64,000 nt of DNA, taken from Pseudomonas alloputida (GTDB lineage: Bacteria > Pseudomonadota > Gammaproteobacteria > Pseudomonadales > Pseudomonadaceae). The notes beneath the pieces are model-generated. The model made no database searches. It had not been told where the DNA came from and was given only the letters and a program-made list of their open reading frames with translations. Where the stretch lies: positions 6,360,501-6,424,500 of the forward strand of contig NZ_CP128540.1 in the NCBI RefSeq assembly GCF_021283545.2, in the 5' to 3' direction. The position numbers and the translations under genes were made by a program. Below, in pieces: positions 1 through 9,576 of this stretch. How positions within the stretch are numbered: the first letter of the stretch is position 1; every line of letters begins with the position of its first letter.

Positions 1-218
1 CCGATGTTGGAAATGCCTTCCACCAACGCAGGAATTTGCGCTGGGGCAAGCACTTCCCCCGCCCACTGGCCATACTGTGTGTGATTGGAGAACTGCACGG
101 TATTGAGGGGCCAGGCATTGACCCCGATACGCTGCATGGGAAATACCGCGGCGCTGTTGCCGGCGTGGCCGAACACCACGTGGGACTGAATGGCGAGCAG
201 GTGCGGGGTACGTTTCAT
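1..218 (-). CDS. pdxY: Pyridoxal kinase PdxY, N-terminal part (runs off the window)
   Basis: The minus strand, read from the ATG at 218-216, gives a protein starting [20 protein letters not shown] and continuing through [17 protein letters not shown]. These are the conserved N-terminal motifs of PdxY-type pyridoxal kinases, which phosphorylate pyridoxal in the PLP salvage pathway in the cytoplasm. About 72 of the usual ~290 residues are present; the rest lies before base 1. No strong ribosome binding site is visible in front of the ATG, so the start rests on family similarity. Confidence 0.9.
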   Translation of the reverse strand, partial: MKRTPHLLAIQSHVVFGHAGNSAAVFPMQRIGVNAWPLNTVQFSNHTQYGQWAGEVLAPAQIPALVEGISNI

Positions 219-332
219 GCGGGAGGTTTCCAAAGCTGTTTCTAGGATTGTGCGCAGCGCAGTATGAACTTGATTGCTACCTGTACGACAGGCCAGGAAC
301 GCAGTTAAGCTGGATCTACCTGTTTGGAGCAT

Positions 333-731
333 ATGCAAATGTTGACCCTGGAGAACCTCTTCGTCCTGATGCTGGTAGCCACGGCAGGCGCCTGGTTGTG
401 GCACAACCATGGGTTGCGTGAAAAGGCCCTGGAACGGGTCAAACAGCATTGCGCCAAACTCGACCTGGAGTTGCTTGACGATGCCGTAGCGCTCAAGCGT
501 ATCGCCTTTGTCCGGGATGCCAATGGCCGCAAGCGCCTGGCACGCGTCTATGCCTTCGAATTCACCGTCACGGGTGAGCAACGTCACCCCGGCACCGCGA
601 CCCAGTTCGGCGCCCACAGCGTGCAGATCGAACTAGCGCCCTACCCGTTCGAAATCAAGACCCCACCACGCGCCGACAACGTCATAGAGATGCAGCAATG
701 GCGCCAGGAGCATAACCGCTGGCGCAACTGA
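333..731 (+). CDS. DUF3301 family small membrane-anchored protein
   Basis: The reading frame encodes about 132 residues. The N-terminus ([21 protein letters not shown]) is one hydrophobic segment, followed by a positively charged stretch and a soluble domain ending in RWRN. This matches the DUF3301 family of gammaproteobacteria, whose function is unknown. The ATG at 333 is preceded at good spacing by GGAG; an upstream TTG at 324 overlaps that ribosome site and is unlikely. The stop abuts the stop of the convergent COG0523 gene, leaving no room for a separate terminator. Confidence 0.75.
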   Translation: MQMLTLENLFVLMLVATAGAWLWHNHGLREKALERVKQHCAKLDLELLDDAVALKRIAFVRDANGRKRLARVYAFEFTVTGEQRHPGTATQFGAHSVQIELAPYPFEIKTPPRADNVIEMQQWRQEHNRWRN

Positions 732-1703
732 TCAACTGACGCGACATTCATTCAACCCGGCTTGCAACGCGGGTTGCGGTTGCGGCTGATGGAAAATCAG
801 CTCGATACGGCTGTCCCTGCGCCAGTCGCTGGGCTGCCAAGCGGGCATATCCCCATTCAGCCCATTGAATGACCACCAGCCCTCCATGCTGTGGATAACT
901 CCCTTGGCCCGTCGCCATGGCAAAGCACACAAGAAAGCTTTCAGCCGCTGTGGATAAAACTGTTGTCCAGGGTGCCACCGCCAGCCAATACTCCAACCAC
1001 CCTCTCCCTGCTGGACAAGGCAAATCGGTTGACTCGGGTCAGCCCACAATGCTGCTGGAGCGATTCCAAGATTGTCGACAATCCTGTTTTTCAAGAATGG
1101 GCTGTCAACAATCTGTGGAGATACCGTCGGGAGGCCGGACAAAGGCAGCTGCCCTTGCACGGTCCACATGATCTTCTTTTCTTGAAATTTATTACTTATC
1201 AACAACTTATGTATTTCATCCACAGCCTCTGACTTATTGAAAACCACGCTTTCAGAGGCGTTGAAAGCCTGCTGTTGAGCCTCTGGAAGAGGCTCGTTTC
1301 GAGCCATGGCCCGGGCATCCACAACCATCAGGAGTGGCTGAATTGTCAGCACTCCAACCCAAGGCGCTTGTTGCAGCTGAGCCAGCAGCTGCAAGGGATG
1401 GCCCAGGCCGGAAGGTTCGATAAACAGCCGGTCAGGCCGCGATTTGCGCAGCAGTCGTCCCAGGCCCACCTGGAACGGCATGCCGTTGACGCAGCACAGG
1501 CAGCCGCCTGCGACCTCGCCGATGGCGATGCCGTCTTCGTCACGGCTGAGTAAGGCTGCATCCAGGCCGACAAGGCCGAACTCGTTGATCAATACCGCCC
1601 AGCGCTCGTTGGCTGGGCGCTGAGCCAGCAAGTGACGGATCAGCGTGGTCTTGCCAGCACCAAGGGGGCCGGCAATTACATGGGTGGGAATGTTCTGCAG
1701 CAT
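732..1703 (-). CDS. COG0523 (CobW/ZigA-type) GTPase, distal member of the zinc operon
   Basis: This 323-residue protein has Walker A GPLGAGKTT near residues 12-20, the COG0523 metal motif GGCLCC near residue 66-71, and a guanine-specificity motif NKSE in place of NKxD. COG0523 G3E GTPases are metallochaperones that insert or traffic zinc, cobalt or nickel. It is the third gene of a run also holding DUF1826 and a second COG0523 protein, downstream of a Zur-type operator, so a zinc role under zinc starvation is inferred. The C-terminal domain is diverged and rich in Trp and Gln. The exact client protein is unknown. Confidence 0.85.
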   Translation of the reverse strand: MLQNIPTHVIAGPLGAGKTTLIRHLLAQRPANERWAVLINEFGLVGLDAALLSRDEDGIAIGEVAGGCLCCVNGMPFQVGLGRLLRKSRPDRLFIEPSGLGHPLQLLAQLQQAPWVGVLTIQPLLMVVDARAMARNEPLPEAQQQAFNASESVVFNKSEAVDEIHKLLISNKFQEKKIMWTVQGQLPLSGLPTVSPQIVDSPFLKNRIVDNLGIAPAALWADPSQPICLVQQGEGGWSIGWRWHPGQQFYPQRLKAFLCALPWRRAKGVIHSMEGWWSFNGLNGDMPAWQPSDWRRDSRIELIFHQPQPQPALQAGLNECRVS

Positions 1704-1743
1704 GGGGTGGCTTCAGGCGGCGGTGATGCCTCACTATGCGCCG

Positions 1744-2370
1744 TCAAGCCAGCCAGTCAAGGCTGAGCAGCAAACGCCCCCGCTGCGCCGAAGGTGACCG
1801 ATGCACCAAGCCTGCCCCTTCGTTACCCTGCCATTGTTCGCCTTTAAGTATCGCAACCTCGGCGGCTTGCAGGTGTTGGATGTTATCCACAGGTGGCTGA
1901 GCTGTGTGTAACTCTCCACGACAGCTATCCCGCTCTTGCAACCATTCACTACCTGGGCCGACGTAAGTGGTGAGCAAGCGCAACGGTACGTTATCCACAT
2001 GGAAGCGTGGGCACATCGGAGCGTTCAACACGCGCAAGCGCAAACCGACCCGTCGTGCGCCAACCAGACAGGTATAAGCCGCCACCAACCACGTCACATC
2101 AGCTACGAAAGCTTCATACCCATGCAAATCCGCCGCTTCACGCAGCAGATCTGGCAATACCGGCTTCTGCTCCTCGTTCACATCAATCACCCGCTGATCA
2201 GCCAAGGGCTGGCCAAGGCTGATCACCAGTGCGGCAAAGTCCTCCAGTTGTGCCGGCAAGCGCCGCCGCCAGACGGCCAGGTTCACGCCATCCTGCAGCA
2301 CTTCGGCCAGCACTTGAGGCGTCTCGCCAAACACCTGAAAGATATCCACAGGTCGGTGAGCCAGGTTCAT
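1744..2370 (-). CDS. DUF1826 protein of the zinc operon
   Basis: This 208-residue protein (start [16 protein letters not shown]) belongs to the DUF1826 family by overall pattern: conserved [20 protein letters not shown] and [17 protein letters not shown] segments with Cys and His residues that could bind metal. Its start overlaps the end of the preceding COG0523 gene by four bases, which implies translational coupling. DUF1826 genes are commonly found next to COG0523 genes in Zur regulons. The biochemical role is unknown; metal transfer or sensing is inference from context. Confidence 0.75.
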   Translation of the reverse strand: MNLAHRPVDIFQVFGETPQVLAEVLQDGVNLAVWRRRLPAQLEDFAALVISLGQPLADQRVIDVNEEQKPVLPDLLREAADLHGYEAFVADVTWLVAAYTCLVGARRVGLRLRVLNAPMCPRFHVDNVPLRLLTTYVGPGSEWLQERDSCRGELHTAQPPVDNIQHLQAAEVAILKGEQWQGNEGAGLVHRSPSAQRGRLLLSLDWLA

Positions 2371-3575
2371 GCTGCCGCTTCCTCATGCCATGGGCCAAAT
2401 GGGTCAGGTAAACGCAGCCAGCCCATGTGACCCAAGCCCATTTCTTGATCCGTCAACAGGCATGCATCCAGGGCTGTGGATAATTTTTCGACGTCGATAT
2501 TCTGCCCAATAAACACCAACTCCTGTCGGCAGTCACCGGTGTCGGCGGTCCAGTGTTTCAAGATCGCATTCGTGTTATCCACATCCTGTGGCCACTGCTC
2601 GCGTGGCACGAAGCGCCACCAGCGGCCAGCCAGACCATGGCGCATCATGCCGCCCGCTTGCGACCAGCTGCCAGCTTCCTGATATTTGCTGGCCAACCAG
2701 AAAAACCCTTTGGAACGCAGTAGCCTTCCGTTTTCCCAGTCCTTGTGGATAAAGTCGTAAAAGCGCTGTGGATGAAGCGGGCGTCGAGCCTGCCAGGTCA
2801 TGGCCGCGATACCGTACTCTTCGGTTTCTGGTACATGTTCACCGCGCAGCTCCTGCAACCAGCCTGGTGCCTGGGCCGCCTGATCGAAGTCGAACAGCCT
2901 GGTGTTGAGGATACGTGCCAACGGCACTTGGCCCATGACCATGGGTACGATCTGCGCTCGGGCATTGAGACTGCGCAAAATAGCGATGAGTTCTTCGCGC
3001 TCATGTTGGCTGATCAGGTCGATCTTGCTCAGCAGCAGCACATCTGCGAACTCGACCTGCTCGATCAGCAAATCACTGATCGACCGCTCGTCTTCTTCGC
3101 CCAACGTTTCGCCCCGGCTGGCCAGGCTGTCTGCTGCCTGATAGTCGCGCAGGAAGTTCAAGCCATCGACCACGGTGACCATGGTGTCCAGTCGCGCCAT
3201 ATCGGACAGACTGCGACCCTGCTCGTCGCGGAAAGTGAAGGTCTCAGCCACTGGCAGTGGCTCAGAGATACCGGTGGACTCGATCAGCAAATAATCGAAA
3301 CGCCCCTCTTCGGCCAGTCGCGCAACCTCCTCGAGCAGGTCTTCGCGCAACGTGCAGCAAATGCAGCCGTTGCTCATCTCGACCAGTTTCTCTTCAGCGC
3401 GGTTGAGGCTGACATTGCGCTGCACCTCACTGGCATCAATGTTGATTTCACTCATATCGTTGACGATTACCGCCACCCGCAGGTTGTCGCGGTTGCGCAG
3501 CACATGGTTGAGCAGCGTGCTCTTGCCGGCGCCCAAAAAGCCGGACAGCACGGTGACGGGAAGACGATTGGACAT
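2367..3575 (-). CDS. COG0523 GTPase (ZigA-like zinc metallochaperone), first gene of the Zur-box operon
   Basis: The product is 402 residues from the ATG at 3575 ([20 protein letters not shown]). Walker A is GFLGAGKST, the metal-binding motif is GCICC near residue 70, switch motif ESTGISEP follows, and the base-recognition motif is SKIDL. The C-terminal CobW_C domain contains [11 protein letters not shown]. The upstream in-frame ATG at 3614 lies only 8 bp from the Zur operator and is unlikely. As first gene of a three-gene run it probably delivers zinc to essential client enzymes during zinc limitation; ZigA is the best analogue but orthology was not tested. Confidence 0.88.
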   Translation of the reverse strand: MSNRLPVTVLSGFLGAGKSTLLNHVLRNRDNLRVAVIVNDMSEINIDASEVQRNVSLNRAEEKLVEMSNGCICCTLREDLLEEVARLAEEGRFDYLLIESTGISEPLPVAETFTFRDEQGRSLSDMARLDTMVTVVDGLNFLRDYQAADSLASRGETLGEEDERSISDLLIEQVEFADVLLLSKIDLISQHEREELIAILRSLNARAQIVPMVMGQVPLARILNTRLFDFDQAAQAPGWLQELRGEHVPETEEYGIAAMTWQARRPLHPQRFYDFIHKDWENGRLLRSKGFFWLASKYQEAGSWSQAGGMMRHGLAGRWWRFVPREQWPQDVDNTNAILKHWTADTGDCRQELVFIGQNIDVEKLSTALDACLLTDQEMGLGHMGWLRLPDPFGPWHEEAAA

Positions 3576-3621
3576 GGCGAACCCCTTCAGGCAGACGCAT
3601 TCGAAACGATGCATTGCATAA

Positions 3622-3636
3622 TGTTATAAGGTAACA
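3622..3636. promoter_or_regulatory. Zur-type operator upstream of the zinc chaperone operon
   Basis: The 15-mer TGTTATAAGGTAACA is a near-perfect inverted repeat with half-sites TGTTA and TAACA, closely resembling the gammaproteobacterial Zur box TGTTATAATATAACA. It lies 46 bp upstream of the first COG0523 start and also close to the divergent gene at 3690. Zinc-loaded Zur bound here would repress the operon and release it under zinc starvation. Confidence 0.75.
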
Positions 3637-3689
3637 ATACAATTTCGCCAAGTGGTTCTCGACGGACGAGTGCTCACAGAGGATGAAAA

Positions 3690-4070
3690 ATGAATTTGCC
3701 ACGCGTCATGGCATTGCTGTTACTCACCATGCCTGCCTCGCTCTTGGCCATGCCACAAAACAAAACATTGGCCCTTTGTACGCGAAGTGCGACGCTGCTC
3801 GCTTGCCAGGACGGCAAAGGCAGTTACTACAGTGTGCGTACTGAAGGCAGCACCTTCTACCTTCGCGGCTACGACTTCAGCAGCCGTCGGCTGTGGGCAC
3901 AAACCAACAGCCGCTATGGCACATTGACTTTTTTTACCGGCCTGGCCAGCGATGGTGAGGCCTGGGTGGGCTACAGCCGCCGCGTAGGCTGGACCACCTT
4001 GAACCGCGTATCCAGTTCCAGCGGGGAGCGCTTCAAGCTGCATTGCAGCTTGATCGAGGGGTGCCGTTGA
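3690..4070 (+). CDS. Secreted small protein of unknown function
   Basis: The 126-residue product begins MNLPRVMALLLLTMPASLLA, a typical Sec signal peptide with likely cleavage after LLA. The mature part contains four cysteines (LCTRSATLLAC near the N-terminus, HCSLIEGC at the C-terminus) that could form two disulfides in the periplasm. A GAGGATG ribosome site stands just before the ATG. It is divergent from the zinc operon and shares its intergenic region, so co-regulation by Zur is possible but not shown. I recognise no domain. Confidence 0.7.
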   Translation: MNLPRVMALLLLTMPASLLAMPQNKTLALCTRSATLLACQDGKGSYYSVRTEGSTFYLRGYDFSSRRLWAQTNSRYGTLTFFTGLASDGEAWVGYSRRVGWTTLNRVSSSSGERFKLHCSLIEGCR

Positions 4071-4217
4071 CGCCTCCTTTCATTTTGAACGTTTTTTCTC
4101 TGCTGCCTATTTTGTAAGTCAGCTTCGAGCACGCGCTGAAAACACCAGCCTTGACCAACCCTTTGTCAGACCGAAAAGCTATGCCGTAACCGCGTCGAGG
4201 CAAGGATCGAAATGAAA

Positions 4218-4233
4218 TGTTCCACGTGGAACT
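4218..4233. other. parS: parS centromere-like site (ParB binding)
   Basis: TGTTCCACGTGGAACT contains the 14-bp perfect palindrome GTTCCACGTGGAAC (4219-4232), the invariant core of bacterial parS. ParB binds it and, with ParA, segregates the replication origin. In Pseudomonas, parS copies cluster near oriC, which agrees with this window lying near the atp operon. It sits in the 212-bp gap between two convergent genes, where it cannot be explained by coding constraint. Confidence 0.85.
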
Positions 4234-4282
4234 ATCCGAGCCTGCATGCCCACGACGCGGTTGCCACTCACTAATGGGAATT

Positions 4283-4810
4283 TCAGCTGCGCGGTTTGAC
4301 CGCCCCGCAGTCATTGCCTAACCACACCGCACGCGTGTTCATGCTGCCTTGCTGCTGCACACCCGAAGCGTTGAACGTGCCACTGACCTGGGTGGTGAAT
4401 TCCCGATCACTGAGGAATGTAGCCTGGCCACTACCCTGTGCTTTCGGGCAGCTGAACTGGAATTTCCACACGTTACCGGTACGGTCGGTAATCTTCTGTG
4501 TGCAGCCCGATTTCGGGTCCTGCAGGGGAATGTCATTCGTTGCCACCTGTTCAGGCGTCAGGCACGAACGCACACCCTTACCACCTACACTGACCCCTTG
4601 TTTGGCCAACACCCCTTCCATCATTGCGCGTTGCTCTGGCGGCAGGTTCTTCAACTGGCCGAGCATGAATTCCATGTCGGGTAGCGGCTTGCCATCGACC
4701 TGCATGTTGCTGGTGGTCAGCTCCCACAACCCCGGTTGCAGCATCTGGGCTTGTACCAGTGGACTGCTCATGCCTAGGGCCAACGCCAACAGTGGCAGAC
4801 GAATCTTCAT
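4283..4810 (-). CDS. DUF3617 periplasmic protein
   Basis: The product is 175 residues. It begins with a Sec signal peptide (MKIRLPLLALALGMSSPLVQA, cleavage after VQA). The mature part starts QMLQPGLWELTTSNMQVDG, has a VRSCLTPEQ motif and paired cysteines (GCTQKI, FSCPKAQG) typical of DUF3617. Members are exported proteins of unknown function. It is divergent from the cardiolipin synthase gene and convergent with the small secreted gene across the parS gap. Confidence 0.82.
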   Translation of the reverse strand: MKIRLPLLALALGMSSPLVQAQMLQPGLWELTTSNMQVDGKPLPDMEFMLGQLKNLPPEQRAMMEGVLAKQGVSVGGKGVRSCLTPEQVATNDIPLQDPKSGCTQKITDRTGNVWKFQFSCPKAQGSGQATFLSDREFTTQVSGTFNASGVQQQGSMNTRAVWLGNDCGAVKPRS

Positions 4811-4942
4811 GGACGAACGCTCCTGGAAAAAAGCCGGTCAAACGGGCCGGACTGAGCCTTAGACGCCAAATCCGCCTGCGGGTTGCAGGCGGACCGGGAA
4901 CGTGTTCTGTTACCTCAAGTGTACTCGGCAAGCAGGATGCAT

Positions 4943-6382
4943 ATGGATTACCACAGCCCCTACTTCTTTGGTTACCTACTCGGCCTGATCCATCTGCTGG
5001 GTATTGTCGCCGCACTGCATGCGCTGTTCACCGTGCGGACAGCCCAGGGCGCCATTGCTTGGGCGATGCCCTTGCTCTTCATCCCCTACCTCACCTTGAT
5101 CCCCTACCTGATCTTCGGCGCCCGCTCGTTCTATGCCTACATCAAGGCTCGGCGCCAGGCCAACCAGGAAATGCACGTGGCCATGGCCAACCTCAACTGG
5201 CGGCCCTGGGTTGAAGAAGCCCTTACCGCCCGCGAGTCGGAAAGCTACACAGCCTTGCGCGCCATGCCCAAGCTGGGTCGAATGCCATGCCTGGCAAATA
5301 ACCAGGTGAAACTGCTGATCAATGGCAAAGCCACCTTCGATGCCATCTTCGCAGCCATCGAAAAAGCACGCGATGTGGTACTGGTGCAGTTCTTCATCAT
5401 TCATGACGACACCCTCGGCAAGGCACTGCAGCAACTCTTGCTACGCAAAGCCGCCGAAGGCGTGCAGGTGTTCGTGCTGTACGACCGTGTCGGTAGCCAT
5501 GCCTTGCCGTCCAGCTACAGCCAGGTGCTGCGTGACGGCGGTGTGCAGATCCATGCATTCGCCACACGTCGCGGCTGGTTCAACCGCTTCCAGGTGAACT
5601 TCCGCAACCATCGCAAGATTGTGGTGGTGGATGGCTTGCTCGGCTTCATCGGCGGCCACAATGTGGGAGACGAGTACCTGGGTGAACATCCACAGCTTTC
5701 CCCTTGGCGTGACACCCACGTACAGATCAGCGGGCCAGTACTGGCCTGCCTGCAAGAGTCGTTCGCCGAGGACTGGTACTGGGCCACGCGCCAGCTACCG
5801 CCGCTGATCCTGCCCGATACATACCCGGATAACGGCGTCCTGTGTCAGGCCTTGGCCAGCGGCCCGGCAGACCCACAAGAAACCTGCTCGCTGTTCTTCC
5901 TTGAAGCGATTCATTCGGCCACCCGCAGGGTGTGGATCACCAGCCCGTACTTCATCCCTGACGAGGCCGTGTTCGCCGCCTTGCGGCTGGCGGTGCTACG
6001 AGGAGTCGATGTGCGGGTGCTGATCCCGTCACGGCCTGACCACCGCATCGTCTACGCCGCCTCCAGCCTGTTTGCCTTCGAAGCAGTGCGCGCGGGGGTA
6101 CGTATGTTCCGTTACCAACCCGGGTTTCTGCATCAGAAGGTGGTGCTGGTGGATGATGACGTCAGCGCAATTGGGAGTGCCAACCTGGACAACCGCTCGT
6201 TCCGCCTGAACTTCGAGATTACCCTGCTGACAGTCGATCGCGGCTTCGCCGACCAGGTCGAGCACATGCTCCAGGAAGACTTCGAACAAGCGCGGGAAAT
6301 TACTGCTGAAGACACCCAAGATACCCATCGACTGCAGCAATTGGGGATGCGGATTGCGCGGCTGATATCGCCGATTCTTTAG
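4943..6382 (+). CDS. cls: Cardiolipin synthase
   Basis: This 479-residue inner-membrane enzyme joins two phosphatidylglycerols into cardiolipin plus glycerol. Two N-terminal transmembrane segments ([20 protein letters not shown] and [20 protein letters not shown]) precede two phospholipase-D HKD motifs: [10 protein letters not shown] with following GGHN, and [11 protein letters not shown] with GSANLDNRS. Both catalytic histidines, lysines and aspartates are present. An ATG at 4943 has AGGA six bases upstream; the ATG at 4937 is an alternative that adds two residues. Length is normal for the ClsA type. Confidence 0.95.
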   Translation: MDYHSPYFFGYLLGLIHLLGIVAALHALFTVRTAQGAIAWAMPLLFIPYLTLIPYLIFGARSFYAYIKARRQANQEMHVAMANLNWRPWVEEALTARESESYTALRAMPKLGRMPCLANNQVKLLINGKATFDAIFAAIEKARDVVLVQFFIIHDDTLGKALQQLLLRKAAEGVQVFVLYDRVGSHALPSSYSQVLRDGGVQIHAFATRRGWFNRFQVNFRNHRKIVVVDGLLGFIGGHNVGDEYLGEHPQLSPWRDTHVQISGPVLACLQESFAEDWYWATRQLPPLILPDTYPDNGVLCQALASGPADPQETCSLFFLEAIHSATRRVWITSPYFIPDEAVFAALRLAVLRGVDVRVLIPSRPDHRIVYAASSLFAFEAVRAGVRMFRYQPGFLHQKVVLVDDDVSAIGSANLDNRSFRLNFEITLLTVDRGFADQVEHMLQEDFEQAREITAEDTQDTHRLQQLGMRIARLISPIL

Positions 6383-6401
6383 GGTGAACACGCCCGTTGA
6401 A

Positions 6402-6428
6402 AGCGGCCTTTTCGCGCTAAAGGCCGCT
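6402..6428. terminator. Hairpin between convergent cls and cfa (terminator or REP-like)
   Basis: A 10-bp perfect stem (AGCGGCCTTT / AAAGGCCGCT) with the 7-nt loop TCGCGCT lies between the two convergent stop codons. There is no long T-run after either arm, so it may be a bidirectional terminator or a repetitive extragenic palindrome of the kind common in P. putida. Confidence 0.6.
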
Positions 6429-6465
6429 CCTGCACAACCCTATCAGGGCTGCGACACTTACGATT

Positions 6466-7650
6466 TCAGCGGTACAAATCTTCCCGCGTCCAGGGCAGGT
6501 CATGATGCCCGTCGGCGTATGGCTTCACGGCCAATATCTGGTGCAGGTTGATCCAGCCCTTCTGAAAGGCGTAGGCACACCCGGCCAAGTACAAACGCCA
6601 GATCCGCAGGGTCTTCTCAGGCACCAGCGCTGCCGCCTTGTGCAACTGGTTCTCCAGGTTCTCGCTCCAGTGGTGCAAGGTTTTAGCGTAGTGCAGGCGC
6701 AGGCTCTCCACGTCCACTACCTCCAGCCCGGCTTCACAGATACTGGCGCTGATCATCGACAGGTGCGGCAGCTCGCCGTGGGGGAATACATAGCGATCGA
6801 TGAACTCACCCGCCCCACGCCCGACCGGTCGGCCATCGACGTGCTTGGCAGTGATGCCGTGGTTCATCACCAGCCCCCCTTCCCTCACCGCCCCGAACAG
6901 CTTCTGGCAGTACAGCGCCAGGTTGGCATGCCCGACATGCTCGAACATACCCACGCTGACAACCTTGTCGAAGCGGCCATCCTGGGGCAGATCGCGATAA
7001 TCGAGAATCTGCAGGTCGACCTTGTCGGCAAGCCCTTCCGCTTGCACACGCTTGCGGCCGAGCTTCAATTGCTCCTTGCTCAGGGTAATGCCGAACACCT
7101 TGGCGCCATATTCACGGGCAGCGAACCGCGCCAGCCCGCCCCAGCCACAGCCAACATCGAGCAGGTAGTCACCGGCATCCAGGCGCAGCTTGCGGCACAG
7201 GTGGTCGAACTTGTCCTGCTGCGCCTGGTCGAGCGTATTGTCCGGCTCACGGAAGTAGGCGCAGGAATAGGCCATGTCCTGGTCCAGCCAAAGCTGGTAG
7301 AACGCGTTGGACACGTCATAGTGGTAGGAGATTGCCTTGGCGTCGGTGGTCTTGTCATGAGAAACACGTGGCGGCGGCGTTTCATCCTCATCCGCCAGCA
7401 GCGCTTCGCTCAGCTCGTCGCACACGCGGATGGCCTCACCGATATCGCCTTCCAGCTCCAGCTTGCCTTCGACGAATGCGGTGCCTAGCTGGTCCATGCT
7501 TGGGTGGGTCAACTGGCTGATCAGCTGTGGTTCCTTGACCAAAATCGTGACCTGAGGACTAGGCCCAAGATCAAAATGGTTGCCGTCCCACAGCTTCAGC
7601 CTCAGCGGCAGATGCAAGCTCTGCAATGCAGGTGGAAGTTGAGCAAGCAT
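6466..7650 (-). CDS. cfa: Cyclopropane-fatty-acyl-phospholipid synthase
   Basis: The 394-residue product transfers a methylene group from S-adenosylmethionine to the double bond of membrane lipid acyl chains. The SAM-binding motif LLDVGCGWGGLA is near the middle, followed by GITLSKEQ and the conserved FDKVVSVGMFEHVG; FIDRYVFPHGELP is a family signature. The start at 7650 is chosen because AGGAGG stands about 7 bases upstream; the reading frame stays open 34 codons further but without a comparable site. Cfa is often induced in stationary phase. Pseudomonads may carry two cfa genes. Confidence 0.93.
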   Translation of the reverse strand: MLAQLPPALQSLHLPLRLKLWDGNHFDLGPSPQVTILVKEPQLISQLTHPSMDQLGTAFVEGKLELEGDIGEAIRVCDELSEALLADEDETPPPRVSHDKTTDAKAISYHYDVSNAFYQLWLDQDMAYSCAYFREPDNTLDQAQQDKFDHLCRKLRLDAGDYLLDVGCGWGGLARFAAREYGAKVFGITLSKEQLKLGRKRVQAEGLADKVDLQILDYRDLPQDGRFDKVVSVGMFEHVGHANLALYCQKLFGAVREGGLVMNHGITAKHVDGRPVGRGAGEFIDRYVFPHGELPHLSMISASICEAGLEVVDVESLRLHYAKTLHHWSENLENQLHKAAALVPEKTLRIWRLYLAGCAYAFQKGWINLHQILAVKPYADGHHDLPWTREDLYR

Positions 7651-7857
7651 GAAACACCCCTCCTGTCCGTAATTGGCCACGACGCCTAATATTTCGAACG
7701 TCACCGGATCAGAGTAGTTCATCTGTAGGATGTTTCCTCTAAGCAAGACCATGGTCTAGAACCAACTGATCTTATCCACACAGCAGATTGTATACAATCA
7801 CTGCATCTCAGCTTAACCTTGTGCCCTCTCGCGCTTCTACATCCTGGAGTTGAACCC

Positions 7858-9258
7858 ATGAAATCCTATGACGTGGTGATCATCGGCGGTGGCCCTGGCG
7901 GCTACAACGCAGCCATCCGTGCTGGCCAGTTGGGCCTGAGCGTTGCCTGCGTGGAAGGCCGCTCGACCTTGGGCGGTACCTGCCTGAACGTCGGCTGCAT
8001 GCCATCCAAGGCGCTGCTGCATGCTTCGGAGCTTTACGAAGCTGCCAGCGGTGACGAGTTCGCCCACCTCGGTATCGAAGTAAAGCCCACCCTCAACCTC
8101 GCCCAGATGATGAAACAGAAGGACGAGAGCGTGACAGGCCTGACCAAGGGCATCGAATACCTGTTTCGCAAGAACAAGGTCGAGTGGATCAAAGGCTGGG
8201 GCCGCCTGGATGGCATCGGCAAGGTCGTGGTCAAGGCCGAAGACGGTAGCGAAACCGCGTTGCAGGCCAAGGACATCGTCATTGCCACCGGCTCTGAGCC
8301 CACCCCTCTGCCAGGTGTGACCGTCGACAACCAGCGCATCATCGACTCGACCGGCGCGCTGTCGCTGCCGCAAGTGCCCAAGCACCTGGTTGTCATCGGT
8401 GCTGGCGTGATCGGTCTTGAGCTGGGTTCGGTCTGGCGCCGCCTGGGTAGCCAGGTCACTGTCATCGAATACCTGGACCGCATCTGCCCAGGCACTGACA
8501 CGGAAACGGCCAAGACCCTGCAGAAGGCGCTCGCCAAGCAAGGCATGGTGTTCAAGCTGGGCAGTAAAGTGACTCAGGCTACCGCAGGTGCCGATGGCGT
8601 CAGCCTGACGCTGGAGCCTGCCGCCGGGGGTACCGCAGAATCGCTGCAAGCCGATTACGTGTTGGTGGCTATCGGCCGTCGCCCTTATACAAAAGGGCTA
8701 AACCTGGAAAGCGTGGGCCTGGAAGCCGACAAGCGCGGCATGCTCAACAACGAGCACCACCGTACCTCAGTGCCGGGTGTCTGGGTGATTGGCGACGTCA
8801 CTTCGGGCCCAATGCTGGCGCACAAGGCCGAAGACGAAGCGGTGGCCTGTATCGAACGCATCGCCGGCAAGCCCCACGAGGTCAACTACAACCTCATCCC
8901 TGGCGTGATCTATACCCGCCCGGAGATGGCCACCGTGGGCAAGACTGAAGAGCAGCTCAAGGCCGAAGGACGTGCCTACAAGGTTGGCAAGTTCCCCTTC
9001 ACCGCCAACAGCCGTGCCAAGATCAACCACGAGACCGAAGGCTTCGCCAAGGTCATCGCCGATGCCGAAACCGATGAAGTACTGGGTGTGCACCTGGTGG
9101 GCCCAAGCGTCAGCGAGATGATTGGTGAGTTCTGCGTGGCTATGGAGTTCTCGGCCTCGGCAGAAGATATCGCCCTCACCTGCCACCCGCACCCGACGCG
9201 CTCCGAGGCCCTGCGCCAGGCGGCGATGAATGTGGATGGCATGGCCATGCAAATCTGA
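7858..9258 (+). CDS. lpd: Dihydrolipoamide dehydrogenase (E3)
   Basis: The 466-residue flavoprotein reoxidises the dihydrolipoyl groups of 2-oxo-acid dehydrogenase complexes with NAD+. It has the FAD motif GGGPGGYNAA at residues 9-18, the redox-active disulfide GGTCLNVGCMPSK (Cys pair five apart), the NAD motif GAGVIGLELG, a second FAD motif VWVIGDV and the C-terminal catalytic His-Glu pair in HPHPTRSE. It is not next to E1 or E2 genes. P. putida has several E3 paralogues; the stand-alone position suggests the lpd3 type, but this is inference. Confidence 0.93.
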   Translation: MKSYDVVIIGGGPGGYNAAIRAGQLGLSVACVEGRSTLGGTCLNVGCMPSKALLHASELYEAASGDEFAHLGIEVKPTLNLAQMMKQKDESVTGLTKGIEYLFRKNKVEWIKGWGRLDGIGKVVVKAEDGSETALQAKDIVIATGSEPTPLPGVTVDNQRIIDSTGALSLPQVPKHLVVIGAGVIGLELGSVWRRLGSQVTVIEYLDRICPGTDTETAKTLQKALAKQGMVFKLGSKVTQATAGADGVSLTLEPAAGGTAESLQADYVLVAIGRRPYTKGLNLESVGLEADKRGMLNNEHHRTSVPGVWVIGDVTSGPMLAHKAEDEAVACIERIAGKPHEVNYNLIPGVIYTRPEMATVGKTEEQLKAEGRAYKVGKFPFTANSRAKINHETEGFAKVIADAETDEVLGVHLVGPSVSEMIGEFCVAMEFSASAEDIALTCHPHPTRSEALRQAAMNVDGMAMQI

Positions 9259-9322
9259 CGAGCCCCATTCGCTGCGTCAGGCCATGCCCTTGCCTTCGGC
9301 ATTTGCTTTGCGGGCATACAGG

Positions 9323-9356
9323 GATAGAGCCGCCTTTAATTCCGGCCGGCTCTATC
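9323..9356. terminator. Probable terminator hairpin after lpd
   Basis: Perfect 10-bp arms GATAGAGCCG (9323-9332) and CGGCTCTATC (9347-9356) flank a 14-nt loop. It separates lpd from the convergent pseudogene remnant. The T-run is weak on both sides. Confidence 0.5.
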
Positions 9357-9369
9357 TTCAGGCATCACG

Positions 9370-9576
9370 TCACAGCCAAGCCTTGATCTGCGCGCTCACT
9401 GCATCGGTGGAGATACCGTAGCGGTCATGCAGCGTCGGCAGAGCGCCAGCATCGAGGAAGGCATCGGGCAAGGCGATCTGGCGGAATGTCGGCGTTACCC
9501 CGTTGCGCAGCAGCAGGCCCGCCACCGCCTCGCCCAGGCCGCCGATGATCGAATGGTTTTCGGCGGTGACACTGCC
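9370..9576 (-). pseudogene. 3' end of a transketolase-like gene (C-terminal domain remnant)
   Basis: The minus strand ends with a frame encoding VTAENHSIIGGLGEAVAG, then ALPDAFLDAGALPTLHDRYG and the stop at 9370. This is the C-terminal domain of transketolase or a split transketolase C-subunit, whose signature is TxENHsxxGGLG. Only about 68 codons remain; everything before the VTAENHS motif is missing and replaced, at about 9577-9585, by an amino-acid permease 5' fragment in another frame. It cannot be a functional enzyme. Confidence 0.8.
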
